Positions 35,869-44,204 are shown, numbered from the stretch's first letter. The stretch is 64,000 nucleotides of DNA from an uncultured Lachnospiraceae bacterium (GCA_910578345.1 CAJTRA010000004.1:37682-101681), one strand, 5' to 3'. The notes: generated by a model not told the origin, from the letters alone. Numbers and translations: made by a program.

Positions 35869-36674
35869 GCCTGCACCTCCCCTCTGGGTCTGCCGCACGA
35901 ATCTTCCGGCTTTCCCTTCATGTCAGCACCGGCTTCGCATACCTCTGCCTGTTCCTTCCGCTCTCTCACCGGCTTACCGTCCTCGCATACCTCTGTCCGC
36001 TCCCTCCGCTCTCTCACCAGCTTACCGTCCTCGATATGGATCACCCGGTCCGCCAGTTGTGCGATGGCATCGTTGTGCGTAATCATAATAATCGTCTGGT
36101 TGAACTCCCTGGACGTCATCTTCAGCAGTCCCATGACCTCCGCGCTGGTCCTGGAATCCAGATTGCCCGTCGGTTCGTCCGCCAGAAGCACCGCCGGCTT
36201 GGCCGCAATAGCCCTGGCAATAGACACTCTCTGCTGCTGCCCGCCGGAAAGCTGATTGGGATAACGGTCCATCTTTCCTTCGATGCCCAGCTGCTCACAG
36301 ATCCCCGCGATATAGTCACGATCCGGTTTCCTGCCGTCCAGCCTGATCGGAAGCACGATGTTCTTATACACATTCTGTACCGAGATCAGATTGTAATTCT
36401 GAAAGACGAAGCCAATATTCCGGCGCCGAAACACCGTCAGCTCCTCCTTCGTCATCTCCATGATCGAATGCCCGTCTATGATGACCTCCCCCGCATCCGC
36501 ATAGTCCAGTCCGCCGATCAGGTTAAGCAGCGTCGTCTTGCCGCTGCCCGAAGTCCCCACGATGGCCGTAAAACTGCCCTTCTCGATGCCGAAGCTGACA
36601 TCGTCCACCGCCCGGACCAGATTCTCTCCGCTTCCATAATACTTCTTAAGATGTACTGCCTTCAAGATTTCCAT
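35865..36674 (-). CDS. ABC transporter ATPase, BceA/LolD-like
   Basis: 269 residues with Walker A GTSGSGKTT, Q-loop FVFQNYNL, signature LSGGQQQRVSIARAI, Walker B VLLADEPTGNLDS and switch His in MITHND. Length of the family is about 225-255; the extra C-terminal tail after residue 215 is a tandem duplication of a 16-residue unit (EDGKLVRERRERTEVC, then EDGKPVRERKEQAEVC), encoded by a 48-bp repeat. The start has only a weak ribosome site; a 12-codon leader frame with a strong site overlaps it and may couple translation. Confidence 0.93.
   Translation of the reverse strand: MEILKAVHLKKYYGSGENLVRAVDDVSFGIEKGSFTAIVGTSGSGKTTLLNLIGGLDYADAGEVIIDGHSIMEMTKEELTVFRRRNIGFVFQNYNLISVQNVYKNIVLPIRLDGRKPDRDYIAGICEQLGIEGKMDRYPNQLSGGQQQRVSIARAIAAKPAVLLADEPTGNLDSRTSAEVMGLLKMTSREFNQTIIMITHNDAIAQLADRVIHIEDGKLVRERRERTEVCEDGKPVRERKEQAEVCEAGADMKGKPEDSCGRPRGEVQA
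35937..36032. repeat. 48-bp tandem duplication inside the ATPase gene
   Basis: Two adjacent 48-bp units (35937-35984 and 35985-36032) encode 16-residue charged repeats at the C-terminus of the ABC ATPase. The frame is kept. Confidence 0.9.
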
Positions 36675-36743
36675 ACCGCCTGCGTCTCCTTGTCTGTCAT
36701 TTTTACCTCCACGTGGATATTGCTGGCTGTGCCTGCAATATCC
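36662..36743 (-). promoter_or_regulatory. Leader hairpin and 12-codon leader frame before the ABC ATPase
   Basis: A hairpin with arms GGATATTGC (36735-36743 on the minus strand) and GCAATATCC (36723-36715), plus a GG/CC extension, is followed by GGAGG and an ATG at 36700. That frame encodes MTDKETQAVWKS and stops at 36662, just inside the ATPase gene. The ATPase start (36674) has only a weak site of its own, so translational coupling is plausible. Confidence 0.45.
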
Positions 36744-36869
36744 CTGAATACGTAATGGAAGTTTACTTCCAAACTTTCAAAAAACAAGTTAAAAATCAAC
36801 TCTTGTATTTATCATAGACACAGGATATTACAATCCGGTTACAAGCAAATAAAAACTACTGTTATTTTT

Positions 36870-37220
36870 TCAGTCGGCACTTAACCCATCATCCGGATCA
36901 GCACAATCCCCGATCACCCACACACCGGTTTTCCGCGAGCCGATGCGCAGAATCACTTTTCTTTCAGACAGACTCTGCAGGATTCTTTTTACCGTACTCT
37001 CCGAGCAGTGCAGAATCTCTGCCAGCTCCTTTCTTGTCAGATCCGGCGATCTGCGAAGCTGCTGCAGAAGCAGCTTCTCCCGGTCCGATAATTTTATTGG
37101 GTCATTTATTGGGTCATTTATTGGGTCATTTATTGGGTCATCCTGCTCCGACACGAAAGAGAATGCTCCGCTGATATGCATTGCGCGATTATGAAGTTCG
37201 TGGCGCTCCTCAAGCAGCAA
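36870..37220 (-). pseudogene. C-terminal helix-turn-helix fragment of an AlbA_2/RecG-like regulator
   Basis: The 116-residue frame has a four-fold DPIN repeat followed by LSDREKLLLQQLRRSPDLTR and then KELAEILHCSESTVKRILQS, ending VWVIGD. This NDPIN-linker plus winged helix is typical of the C-terminal end of AlbA_2 (divergent AAA_4) proteins of 400-600 residues; I recall the pattern from those proteins. The large N-terminal domain is absent here and the first 25 residues have no ribosome site, so the gene is probably a truncated remnant. Confidence 0.55.
37093..37140. repeat. Four 12-bp tandem repeats (TTTATTGGGTCA)
   Basis: Four perfect copies encode the DPIN-DPIN linker of the helix-turn-helix fragment. 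The unit is a multiple of three, so copy-number change would alter linker length without a frameshift. Confidence 0.9.
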
Positions 37221-37282
37221 ATTCCTTAAGAAAAGTTACCACTGCCCCCTTCTTATTCCCTTCCCGCCTTTCTCTCCCCATT

Positions 37283-38617
37283 TTACCTGCCTTTCAGATA
37301 CCGCTTCAACAAAAAAGCGCAGAAATACGGAAACGTATAGATCTGATCGTCATATCCCACATTGCCGCCCGTAAACTTGATCCCATAGCGGATATCCTCA
37401 TACTTATCCCCTTTGATCAGCGTCCGCAGAGACTTCGCACGGCCATTTGTCGCCTTCACTTCCACAGGAATCAGGTCTTTCGCCGTCCGGACAAAGAAAT
37501 CCTCCTCCAACGTAGAATCCTCACGCTTATAATAATAGAGATCATACCCGCTTTTTACAAGCGCCTCTCCCACCACATTCTCATACAGCGCTCCTTTATA
37601 GACCCCCAGATTCCGATTTGCCCGAAGATCCTCCTGCGCTTCCTCGTCCAACATGGCGACAAGAAGTCCGCTGTCCGCGAAATAGATCTTATATTTTGTC
37701 TCGTCATAATTTCCTTTCAACGGAAGCTCCGGAAAATGCATACAGTAACAGACATTGATCATCCCCGCATCCGCCAGCCACTCGATACATCCCCTGTAAT
37801 CTTTGAAACGGGCGCCGGAAGCCACCTTGGAGATCTGGAATTTCTTATTGTCTTTGGAAAGCTGTACCGGAATCTGCCGGAAGACATTGAGGATCCGCAC
37901 CTGGTCCATCCCTTGCGCATACTTACGGACATCCTCCTCATAATCCGTAAGAAGCTGCCGCTGGATCGCCAGAGACCCCTCGAAACTGTCCTTCACGATA
38001 TACTCCCTGACCACGGCCGGCATCCCGCCCAGAGTGCAATAATCCAGGAACAAACCGCCGTAGACGGACAATTCTGCCTCATTAAAAGGCTTTTCATCCT
38101 GCATGTGGCCAAGCAGTTCGTCCGCAATGTCCTCCCGATATCCTTTCGCCCAAAGAAACTCCTCAAAATCCAGGGAATACATCGCATAATCCGTTTTATA
38201 TCCCACACTGTTACTCTCGATCCTTCCATAATGGATCCCCAGCATGGAACCGCTGCAGATCACATCGTATCTATTGTCCTGGGCGAAAAACTTAAGCGCC
38301 GTCGCAATCTCCGGAAACTCCTGCAGTTCATCAAAAAAAAGCAGTGTCTCTCCCTCCTCAAACCGCTTCGCCGGATCCATACGGGATATATTCCGGATCA
38401 GGTCCGCCGCTTTATACCCATCCGCGATGATCATCTTATACTTCGGCTCTTCCACAAAGTTGATCTCCACCACGTACTTATAATTCTGCTCCCCGAATCT
38501 TCTGATCGACTCCGTCTTGCCCACCTGCCTCGGCCCCTTGACGATAAGCGGCTTGTGCCCCGGCTCGCGCTTCCACTCCGTCAGAAAAGTATCTATTTTT
38601 CGTTTCAGATAAACCAT
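37283..38617 (-). CDS. AAA ATPase with DUF4143 domain
   Basis: 444 residues from the ATG at 38617 (ribosome site GCGAGGGAGC). N-terminal AAA_14-type P-loop with IVKGPRQVGKTES (Walker A) and LLFFDELQEFP (Walker B), then a C-terminal DUF4143 domain with LYENVVGEALVKSGYDLYYY and a nuclease-like VPVEVKA motif (IPVEVKATNGRAKSL). The family is widespread in bacteria and archaea with poorly known function; some members are thought to act on DNA in mobile-element contexts. It has a good promoter and is preceded by three direct repeats. Confidence 0.9.
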   Translation of the reverse strand: MVYLKRKIDTFLTEWKREPGHKPLIVKGPRQVGKTESIRRFGEQNYKYVVEINFVEEPKYKMIIADGYKAADLIRNISRMDPAKRFEEGETLLFFDELQEFPEIATALKFFAQDNRYDVICSGSMLGIHYGRIESNSVGYKTDYAMYSLDFEEFLWAKGYREDIADELLGHMQDEKPFNEAELSVYGGLFLDYCTLGGMPAVVREYIVKDSFEGSLAIQRQLLTDYEEDVRKYAQGMDQVRILNVFRQIPVQLSKDNKKFQISKVASGARFKDYRGCIEWLADAGMINVCYCMHFPELPLKGNYDETKYKIYFADSGLLVAMLDEEAQEDLRANRNLGVYKGALYENVVGEALVKSGYDLYYYKREDSTLEEDFFVRTAKDLIPVEVKATNGRAKSLRTLIKGDKYEDIRYGIKFTGGNVGYDDQIYTFPYFCAFLLKRYLKGR

Positions 38618-38654
38618 AGCTCCCTCGCTTCCCCACAAACACAGTTCTGCCTAT

Positions 38655-38683
38655 AGTATATGCCGTTTTCTCCGAAAATACAA
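38655..38683 (-). promoter_or_regulatory. Promoter of the DUF4143 ATPase gene
   Basis: Minus strand: TTGTAT (38683-38678), 17-bp spacer, TATACT (38660-38655), about 40 bp before the start codon. Confidence 0.7.
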
Positions 38684-38690
38684 CTTCATT

Positions 38691-38775
38691 ACAAAAAAAT
38701 GAGGGAATTATTCAAACTAATCACAAAAAAATGAGGGAATTTATACCAAGTTCTTACAAAAAAATGAGGGAATTA
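38691..38775 (-). repeat. Three direct repeats upstream of the DUF4143 ATPase promoter
   Basis: Minus-strand unit TTCCCTCATTTTTTTGT is exact in all three copies, starting at 38691, 38723 and 38756 on the plus strand (period 32 and 33 bp, about three helical turns). The nearest copy begins 7 bp upstream of the -35 box, and the farthest runs over the stop codon of the blaR1-like gene. The phasing suggests binding sites for a regulator on one face of the helix. Confidence 0.85.
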
Positions 38776-40380
38776 TATTTCTTGCTCCAATCTGATCTTG
38801 TATTCATAGGGATAGTAATTTTGTAATTCGTCTATCTCTATTTCTTTCCCCGCATACGCTTCAAACCAGTCTTCATAATCCGGGTTATCCCAAACCGTGC
38901 CATCCTCAAAAACAACCTGCTTTAAACAAAGCAATGCATAGGCTGCCTGACTTGCTTCGCCATTCCCGACTTTCGGAAAGTCCTTCATGATCTCACCATC
39001 ATAGAGCGACCAGCCGCCGCGGTACTTTTCCGTTTGATCGGATAAAATGTTTGTCTTTGTCCGGACAATATTTTCAAAGCTGCATTCCGCACCGCTATCA
39101 AGAAAATTCCAATATAGCTTTAACGGCGAACCGTTTTCGTTATAAGCCAGCATACAATACTGGGTTTCCACAATGGTACTGTCGGTTTTGTTGGTCAGTA
39201 TATCGTGAATATAAGATGCGCCGTCTTCATACCGAAGGATTGCTGCGCTTTCATGGACGATCGTCATAGGTTCCTTTTTATCTGCAGCAATACCGTTTGT
39301 ATTTGTATATGTGTTTACGTATGCGTTTGTGTCCATATTTGTGTTGGTTTCCGGAACACTGACAACAGATGCATCCTCCATGTTGCTGTCAGCCGAAGTG
39401 ACCGCGGACGTAGCGAACAGGCAGACGGTGACAAGTACGATCAGGCAGGCCGATAAAAATGTGATCATTGTCATTTGTTTTGTCTTCATAATTGCATTGA
39501 TCCTTTCTTCCACAGCATTTTTACTGAAATGATTACAAAACGGCATCAGTCCGCTATTCCTTTCTGCCATCCCGATCAGCACGAAGGAATAAGCAGATCT
39601 TGCCCTGTCGCCAAATTGTCTTATCACGCTTTCATCACATGCCAGTTCCATATCACGGTTGCAAAGAAAGAACATGACCCAGACAAAAGGATTGAACCAG
39701 TGAATGCAAAGGGCATACAGGACCATCCGTTTCGTAAGGGCATCAAACCGACAAATATGCTCATACTCATGCGCGAAAATATATTGTAGCTGCCCGGTAT
39801 TCTTCCAGTCCGTCTGCTTCGGCATCAGAATAACCGGATGGAAAATGCCATAGGTCAGCGGCGTGGCAATTCTGTCCGACTGCCTGATCAAAATCCGCCG
39901 TCTTAGCGGGTGCTCTTTAATCCACTGTTCTGCGCAGGTATTTCTGACCGGCAGCGCTGTCCGAAACACAAGCCGGCAGTGCAAGTAGGATCTCATAAAA
40001 AATACAGCCAGGAGCAGCATTCCCACGCACCAGACAACGAAACAGACCGAAACAGACAAAGGATTTACTGTTGCCTGCCTCGAAGCGCTATACTCCATGC
40101 CTCTCATGCCCTGCACTATGCCAAAAGATTCCCGTGATATGGCTAGGGCAGCCTTGTCCGCTTCCGCTTCCAAAAAGACAGGCATAGATCTGATTTGTCC
40201 GATCAGCGTATAGATACTAAGCACAGACGGAATCTTAAATGGAAGAATCAGCCTTACAAGCGCTATTTCCCACAGAACGACAAAAGTCTGTTTGGGCAGA
40301 CGATTGAGTGCTATTATCCGGATCATCACCACCGCGATCACGCAAACCGCCCCGGCAAAACTTACTTCCAGTAAAGTCAT
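38773..40380 (-). CDS. BlaR1/MecR1-like M56 metalloprotease receptor with non-penicillin sensor
   Basis: 535 residues. Four transmembrane segments around an M56 zinc-protease domain with HEYEH at 204-208, followed near 315-335 by a last membrane segment (TFLSACLIVLVTVCLFATSA). In BlaR1 this family cleaves the BlaI repressor after binding beta-lactam outside. Here the extracellular C-terminus lacks the S-x-x-K penicillin-binding domain; it has a Thr/Asn-rich linker and then a DUF5780-like region ending ALLCLKQVVFEDGTVWDNPD. The ligand is therefore probably not a beta-lactam. Its ribosome site GGAGGGG comes from a dispersed repeat. Confidence 0.9.
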   Translation of the reverse strand: MTLLEVSFAGAVCVIAVVMIRIIALNRLPKQTFVVLWEIALVRLILPFKIPSVLSIYTLIGQIRSMPVFLEAEADKAALAISRESFGIVQGMRGMEYSASRQATVNPLSVSVCFVVWCVGMLLLAVFFMRSYLHCRLVFRTALPVRNTCAEQWIKEHPLRRRILIRQSDRIATPLTYGIFHPVILMPKQTDWKNTGQLQYIFAHEYEHICRFDALTKRMVLYALCIHWFNPFVWVMFFLCNRDMELACDESVIRQFGDRARSAYSFVLIGMAERNSGLMPFCNHFSKNAVEERINAIMKTKQMTMITFLSACLIVLVTVCLFATSAVTSADSNMEDASVVSVPETNTNMDTNAYVNTYTNTNGIAADKKEPMTIVHESAAILRYEDGASYIHDILTNKTDSTIVETQYCMLAYNENGSPLKLYWNFLDSGAECSFENIVRTKTNILSDQTEKYRGGWSLYDGEIMKDFPKVGNGEASQAAYALLCLKQVVFEDGTVWDNPDYEDWFEAYAGKEIEIDELQNYYPYEYKIRLEQEI

Positions 40381-40387
40381 GTTTACC

Positions 40388-40439
40388 CCTCCCTGTCATC
40401 TCTGACACAAATACTCATAAAAAGTACGATGCAAGTATT
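40388..40439 (-). repeat. 52-bp dispersed repeat, copy B
   Basis: The minus strand matches 12433-12484 at 45 of 52 positions. Its GGAGG end, 8 bp before the ATG at 40380, serves as the ribosome site of the blaR1-like gene. It fills the gap between the repressor and receptor genes. Confidence 0.75.
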
Positions 40440-40499
40440 CCGTACATGCACCCATGCAGACAAACTGCCACCTCGTACCTCATTACATTGCATTACATT

Positions 40500-40868
40500 T
40501 CATTCCAGATCCGCAACAACCTGTTTCAACCGGTCGATCTCCTCAGCAGAAAGTTTCTTCCTGCTCAGCAGTGCGGCAAACAGCTTGTCCGCAGAGCCGT
40601 CATAAATTTTATTGATCAGCTCATCCGTCTCGGCTTCCTGCACTTCTTCCTTGGGAATAAGCGCATGGCACATAAAATGTGGCTCAGAGCGTTCGATCGC
40701 CCCCTTCTTTATACAACGCTTAATAAGCGTATACGTTGTATTCTTATTCCAGCCCACCTCTTTCATAAGAACCTCTGCCACATACTTTGCCTGTACATCC
40801 CCCTCCTTCCAGAGAATGTCCATGACTTTTAATTCCGAATCGAAAAGTTTTACGGTTTTTTTATCCAT
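40500..40868 (-). CDS. BlaI/MecI-family repressor
   Basis: 122 residues from the ATG at 40868 (ribosome site AAAGGAG). Winged helix at the N-terminus (LFDSELKVMDILWKEGDVQA, then the recognition helix NKNTTYTLIKRCIKKGAIER) and a dimerising helical C-terminus. In the Bla/Mec systems the receptor protease encoded next to it cleaves this repressor. A 41-bp inverted repeat overlaps its promoter. The serine hydrolase gene divergent from it at 41186 is a natural target, but its own promoter has no clear copy of the operator. Confidence 0.93.
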   Translation of the reverse strand: MDKKTVKLFDSELKVMDILWKEGDVQAKYVAEVLMKEVGWNKNTTYTLIKRCIKKGAIERSEPHFMCHALIPKEEVQEAETDELINKIYDGSADKLFAALLSRKKLSAEEIDRLKQVVADLE

Positions 40869-40890
40869 ACGGCATGTACTCCTTTCCAAT

Positions 40891-40944
40891 AAGACCGTGG
40901 TAGTCTTTACTGTACAGACTACCACAGTCTTACGCAGAAGTCAA
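40891..40944 (-). promoter_or_regulatory. blaI promoter with paired operators
   Basis: Minus strand: -35 TTGACT (40944-40939), 17-bp spacer, -10 TAGTCT (40921-40916). A 16-bp inverted repeat (40891-40906 and 40916-40931, 15 of 16 matching, 9-bp centre) covers the -10 and start site. Each arm contains GACT/GACC-N5-AGTC, so it may hold two BlaI dimers. A further inverted repeat, CTATAGGAA/TTCCTATAG (40950-40986), lies upstream. Confidence 0.85.
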
Positions 40945-41185
40945 TGGATCTATAGGAAACGACAGTAAAAATTTCACTTCCTATAGTTACCCAGTGTCTG
41001 ATTCTAAACAGAGGGTTTTAAACACAATTCAGTGGAATTTCATTTGAATTTATGGTAAAATGGCAGTGTTGGACAATCAGACATCCAGAAGATACCAAAG
41101 AAGATTTATGATTGCATATATGTCTGATTTGGCAAATATTTATTACCATTTTTATAACAATACAGATTTTGTCAGGGAGGGAAAA

Positions 41186-42169
41186 ATGCTAAATACATCA
41201 GAATTTCACAGTTATGTTGCCAATAACCAGTCAAATATCTGTCAGGTGACAGTGATGCAAGGCGGCAGGACCATTCTAAACGATCAATGGAATGGCTACA
41301 AAGCCGACGATACGGTACATACGATGTCCGTTACGAAAAGCATTGTCTCCTTATTGACAGGCATCGCCCTCGACCAGGGATTGATCGGCAGCATAGACGA
41401 TCCTGTGTTAGATTATTTCCCTGATTATAAGATCAAACGAGGGGAAAAGACCATTCAAAAAGTCACCTTGAAAAATCTTCTGACAATGACCGCACCCTAT
41501 AAGTATAAGTCGGAACCCTGGTCAAAAATATGCGTGCAGGACGACTGGAGCATTGCCGCTCTGGATTTCCTGGGCGGCAGGCGCGGCATAACGGGAGAAT
41601 TTCAATACGCTACCCTCGGTATTCATATTCTCACAGGCATCATCGCGGCAGTAAGCCAAATGACAACGGCAGATTATGCAAACCAATATCTGTTTGAGCC
41701 TTTGGCGATCACACCAAGAGAAATATATGTCGCTCCCGATGCCGAGGCGCACAAGGCTTTTACAGTCGGAAAGACACCGAAAGGCACGATCTGGTTCTCA
41801 GACAATAAGGGCGTTGGAGCTGCCGGATATGGACTCTGTCTGTCCGCTGAAGAAATGGCAAAGATCGGATCGCTCTGTCTGAACAAGGGCGTTTTTCATA
41901 ACAAGCGTATTGTTTCCGAAAAATGGCTTGAAGAGAGCACCACGGTCAGGCTGCGCTGCGGCGAAAAATTTCAAAATATGAAGTACGGTTATTTATGGTG
42001 GATCCTTGATGAAAACAAGGGCACCTATGCGGCGATCGGCAATAGCGGAAATGTTATTTATATCAATCCCCAAAAGGAATTGGTTGCGGCGGTTTCCGGC
42101 TATTTCAAACCGACAGTCTTTGACCGGATCGATTTTATCAAAGAACACATAGAGAAAAAAGTGGAATAG
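41186..42169 (+). CDS. Serine beta-lactamase-family hydrolase (class C-like)
   Basis: 327 residues from the ATG at 41186 (ribosome site CAGGGAGGG); an open frame continues 42 codons upstream without a ribosome site. The S-x-x-K motif is SVTKS, the Y-x-N-like motif falls in FQYATLG, and WFSDNKGVGAAGYGL lies in the C-terminal half. There is no signal peptide, so it is likely cytoplasmic and an esterase or peptidase, not a resistance enzyme. The probable extended -10 is TAAAAT at 41056-41061. Downstream (42150-42205) are imperfect AGAAAAAAGTGGAAT repeats and a hairpin at 42250-42284. Confidence 0.82.
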   Translation: MLNTSEFHSYVANNQSNICQVTVMQGGRTILNDQWNGYKADDTVHTMSVTKSIVSLLTGIALDQGLIGSIDDPVLDYFPDYKIKRGEKTIQKVTLKNLLTMTAPYKYKSEPWSKICVQDDWSIAALDFLGGRRGITGEFQYATLGIHILTGIIAAVSQMTTADYANQYLFEPLAITPREIYVAPDAEAHKAFTVGKTPKGTIWFSDNKGVGAAGYGLCLSAEEMAKIGSLCLNKGVFHNKRIVSEKWLEESTTVRLRCGEKFQNMKYGYLWWILDENKGTYAAIGNSGNVIYINPQKELVAAVSGYFKPTVFDRIDFIKEHIEKKVE

Positions 42170-42320
42170 AAAAAAGCGGATATAGAAAAAAGTGGAATAA
42201 AAAGCAGGGAATACGGAAACATTGCCTGCGTTCGGTACGGCAAAGAAGCGGCCATACCCGGCTGTATAGCCGCCGGATATGGCCTCACTTCTGGCAGTTC
42301 TTATCATATCTTATCTTGTC

Positions 42321-43418
42321 TTATCGCTGTACCCGTGCGCCTGCGCCGCCCATAATCGCTTCGACTTCTTTCCGGCTGGCCATGGTAGTGTCGCCCGGCG
42401 TGGTCATCGCCAGCGCACCGTGCGCCGCTCCGTAGTTGACCGCCGTCTCGGCGTCGCCTGTTGTCATCAGGCCGTAGATCAGGCCGGACGCAAAGGAGTC
42501 TCCGCCGCCCACGCGGTCCATGATCTCCAGTCCTTTGTAGTCTTTCGCCTTGTAGATCTCGCCGTCTGCCCAGCAGATCGCACTCCAGTCGTTCACCGTG
42601 GCCGTCTTCACCTCGCGCAGCGTGGTGGCTACCACCTTGAAATTCGGATACACTTCCGCCGCATGGTTGATCATCTTCTTATACCCGTCCAGGTTCAGTT
42701 CTTTCAGATTTTCGTCGTTGCCTTCGATCTCGAATCCGAGACAAGCCGTGAAGTCCTCCTCGTTACCGATCATCACATCCACGTACTTCGCAATCTCCTT
42801 ATTGACTTCCTGCGCCTTGGCAAGGCCGCCGATGGCGCTCCACATGGAAGGTCGGTAGTTCAGGTCGTAAGAGACTACGGTTCCGTACTTCTTGGCCGTC
42901 CTGATCGCCGCCAGCACCGTCTCGCAGGACTGCTCGGACAGCGCCGCATAGATACCGCCGGTATGCAGCCAGCGTACACCCAGTTCGCCAAAAATATGTT
43001 CAAAATCGAAATCCTCCGGCGTAGCCTTTGAAATCGCCGTATTCGCCCGGTCGGAACATCCCACCGCACCGCGGATGCCAAAGCCCCGTTCCGTAAAATT
43101 CAAGCCGTTACGGCATGTTCTGCCGATCCCGTCCGTCTTCATCCACTTGATCAGGAACGTATCCACGCCGCCCTGCAGTATGAAATCTTCCATCAGCATA
43201 CCAACCTCATTATCCGCAAACGCCGTGATCACACCGGTCTTTAATCCGAAGCATCTGCGCAGACCGCGGACAACGTTATATTCGCCGCCGCCCTCCCAGG
43301 CCCGGAAGCTTCTGGCTGTCCGGATCCTTCCCTCGCCCGGATCCAGGCGCAGCATTACCTCGCCAAGCGACACCGCATCATATGTGCATTCTTTTTCAGG
43401 TTTTAAATTCAGTTCCAT
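42321..43418 (-). CDS. kdgK: 2-keto-3-deoxygluconate kinase (PfkB family)
   Basis: 365 residues. PfkB/ribokinase fold with SLGEVMLRLDPG and GGGEYNVVRGL at the N-terminus and the ATP/substrate motif DRVGGGDSFASGLIYG, whose Asp is the catalytic base. It phosphorylates KDG to KDPG. It stands in a minus-strand cluster with a KDPG aldolase and an IlvD/Edd-type dehydratase, which gives the assignment its strength. The ribosome site is AAAAGGAGAACACT. No terminator is obvious after it. Confidence 0.92.
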   Translation of the reverse strand: MELNLKPEKECTYDAVSLGEVMLRLDPGEGRIRTARSFRAWEGGGEYNVVRGLRRCFGLKTGVITAFADNEVGMLMEDFILQGGVDTFLIKWMKTDGIGRTCRNGLNFTERGFGIRGAVGCSDRANTAISKATPEDFDFEHIFGELGVRWLHTGGIYAALSEQSCETVLAAIRTAKKYGTVVSYDLNYRPSMWSAIGGLAKAQEVNKEIAKYVDVMIGNEEDFTACLGFEIEGNDENLKELNLDGYKKMINHAAEVYPNFKVVATTLREVKTATVNDWSAICWADGEIYKAKDYKGLEIMDRVGGGDSFASGLIYGLMTTGDAETAVNYGAAHGALAMTTPGDTTMASRKEVEAIMGGAGARVQR

Positions 43419-43509
43419 AGTGTTCTCCTTTTCATCCTTTCAGCGCAGCGAGTGCGCAGAACTGTTGCCATAAGTGCTCCTTCCATCCTTATCTGCTGAC
43501 GGATACGGC

Positions 43510-44151
43510 TTACTGCTCCCGGATCGACGCTGCCAGTTCCACGGCTTCCTTCGTCAGTTCCCGAATCTTATCAAATTCTCCGTTTCGTATCATATCGCCC
43601 TTTACCATCCAACTTCCGCCACAGCACAGAATCTTGTTAAACTTAAGATAATCCGCCAGATTCTTCGCGCTGATGCCGCCCGTGGGCATGAATTTCACCA
43701 TCGTATAAGGCGCCGCCATTGCCTTGATCATCGCCACGCCGCCGGCCTGCTCCGCCGGGAAGAATTTCACCACCTGCAGGCCCCTCTTGACTGCCTGCGC
43801 CACCTCGGAAGGAGTAATACATCCCGGAAAAACAGGAATCTCCTTTTCCAGACAGTAGTCCACGATCTCCGGATCGAAGCCGGGACTGACGATAAACTTC
43901 GCACCGGCCGCCGTCGCCCGGTCCACCTGCTCCGTCGTCAGCACCGTTCCCGCACCAACCAGCATCTCGGGATATTTCTCACTCATCAGCCGGATGGACT
44001 CTTCCGCCGCCTCCGTGCGGAAAGTCACCTCCGCACAAGGCAGACCGCCCGCCACCAGCGCCTCCGCCAACGGCAGCGCATCCTTCGCATCTTCCAGTAC
44101 CACCACCGGCACTACGCCATACTCATAAAATTGTTCCGCTATTGTTTTCAT
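43510..44151 (-). CDS. kdgA: KDPG (2-keto-3-deoxy-6-phosphogluconate) aldolase
   Basis: 213 residues, the usual length for this class I aldolase. Schiff-base Lys in VVKFFPAEQAGG, catalytic Glu in AEVTFRTEAA, GAGTVLT and the phosphate-binding FMPTGGIS. It splits KDPG into pyruvate and glyceraldehyde-3-phosphate. The ribosome site is AAAGGAAAA. The kinase gene follows after 91 bp, and the dehydratase gene lies upstream beyond two hairpins. Confidence 0.95.
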   Translation of the reverse strand: MKTIAEQFYEYGVVPVVVLEDAKDALPLAEALVAGGLPCAEVTFRTEAAEESIRLMSEKYPEMLVGAGTVLTTEQVDRATAAGAKFIVSPGFDPEIVDYCLEKEIPVFPGCITPSEVAQAVKRGLQVVKFFPAEQAGGVAMIKAMAAPYTMVKFMPTGGISAKNLADYLKFNKILCCGGSWMVKGDMIRNGEFDKIRELTKEAVELAASIREQ

Positions 44152-44204
44152 GTGTTTTTCCTTTCTTACTTAATATCATGCTAACCTCCATGATTCCGCT
44201 GTGC

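Noticed and set aside
37181..38656. 491-codon open frame on the plus strand
   Set aside because: It lies wholly antisense to the DUF4143 ATPase gene, has no ribosome site, and its composition (rich in Ile, Leu, His, Arg) is that of a mirrored frame.
38691..38775. Three short repeats as a possible CRISPR array
   Set aside because: The unit is T-rich, 17 bp and not palindromic, the 15-16-bp gaps are too short for spacers, and there are no cas genes nearby. They fit promoter-proximal binding sites better.
41186..42169. Beta-lactam resistance enzyme
   Set aside because: There is no signal peptide, and the linked receptor lacks a penicillin-binding sensor. The fold is shared by many esterases and peptidases.
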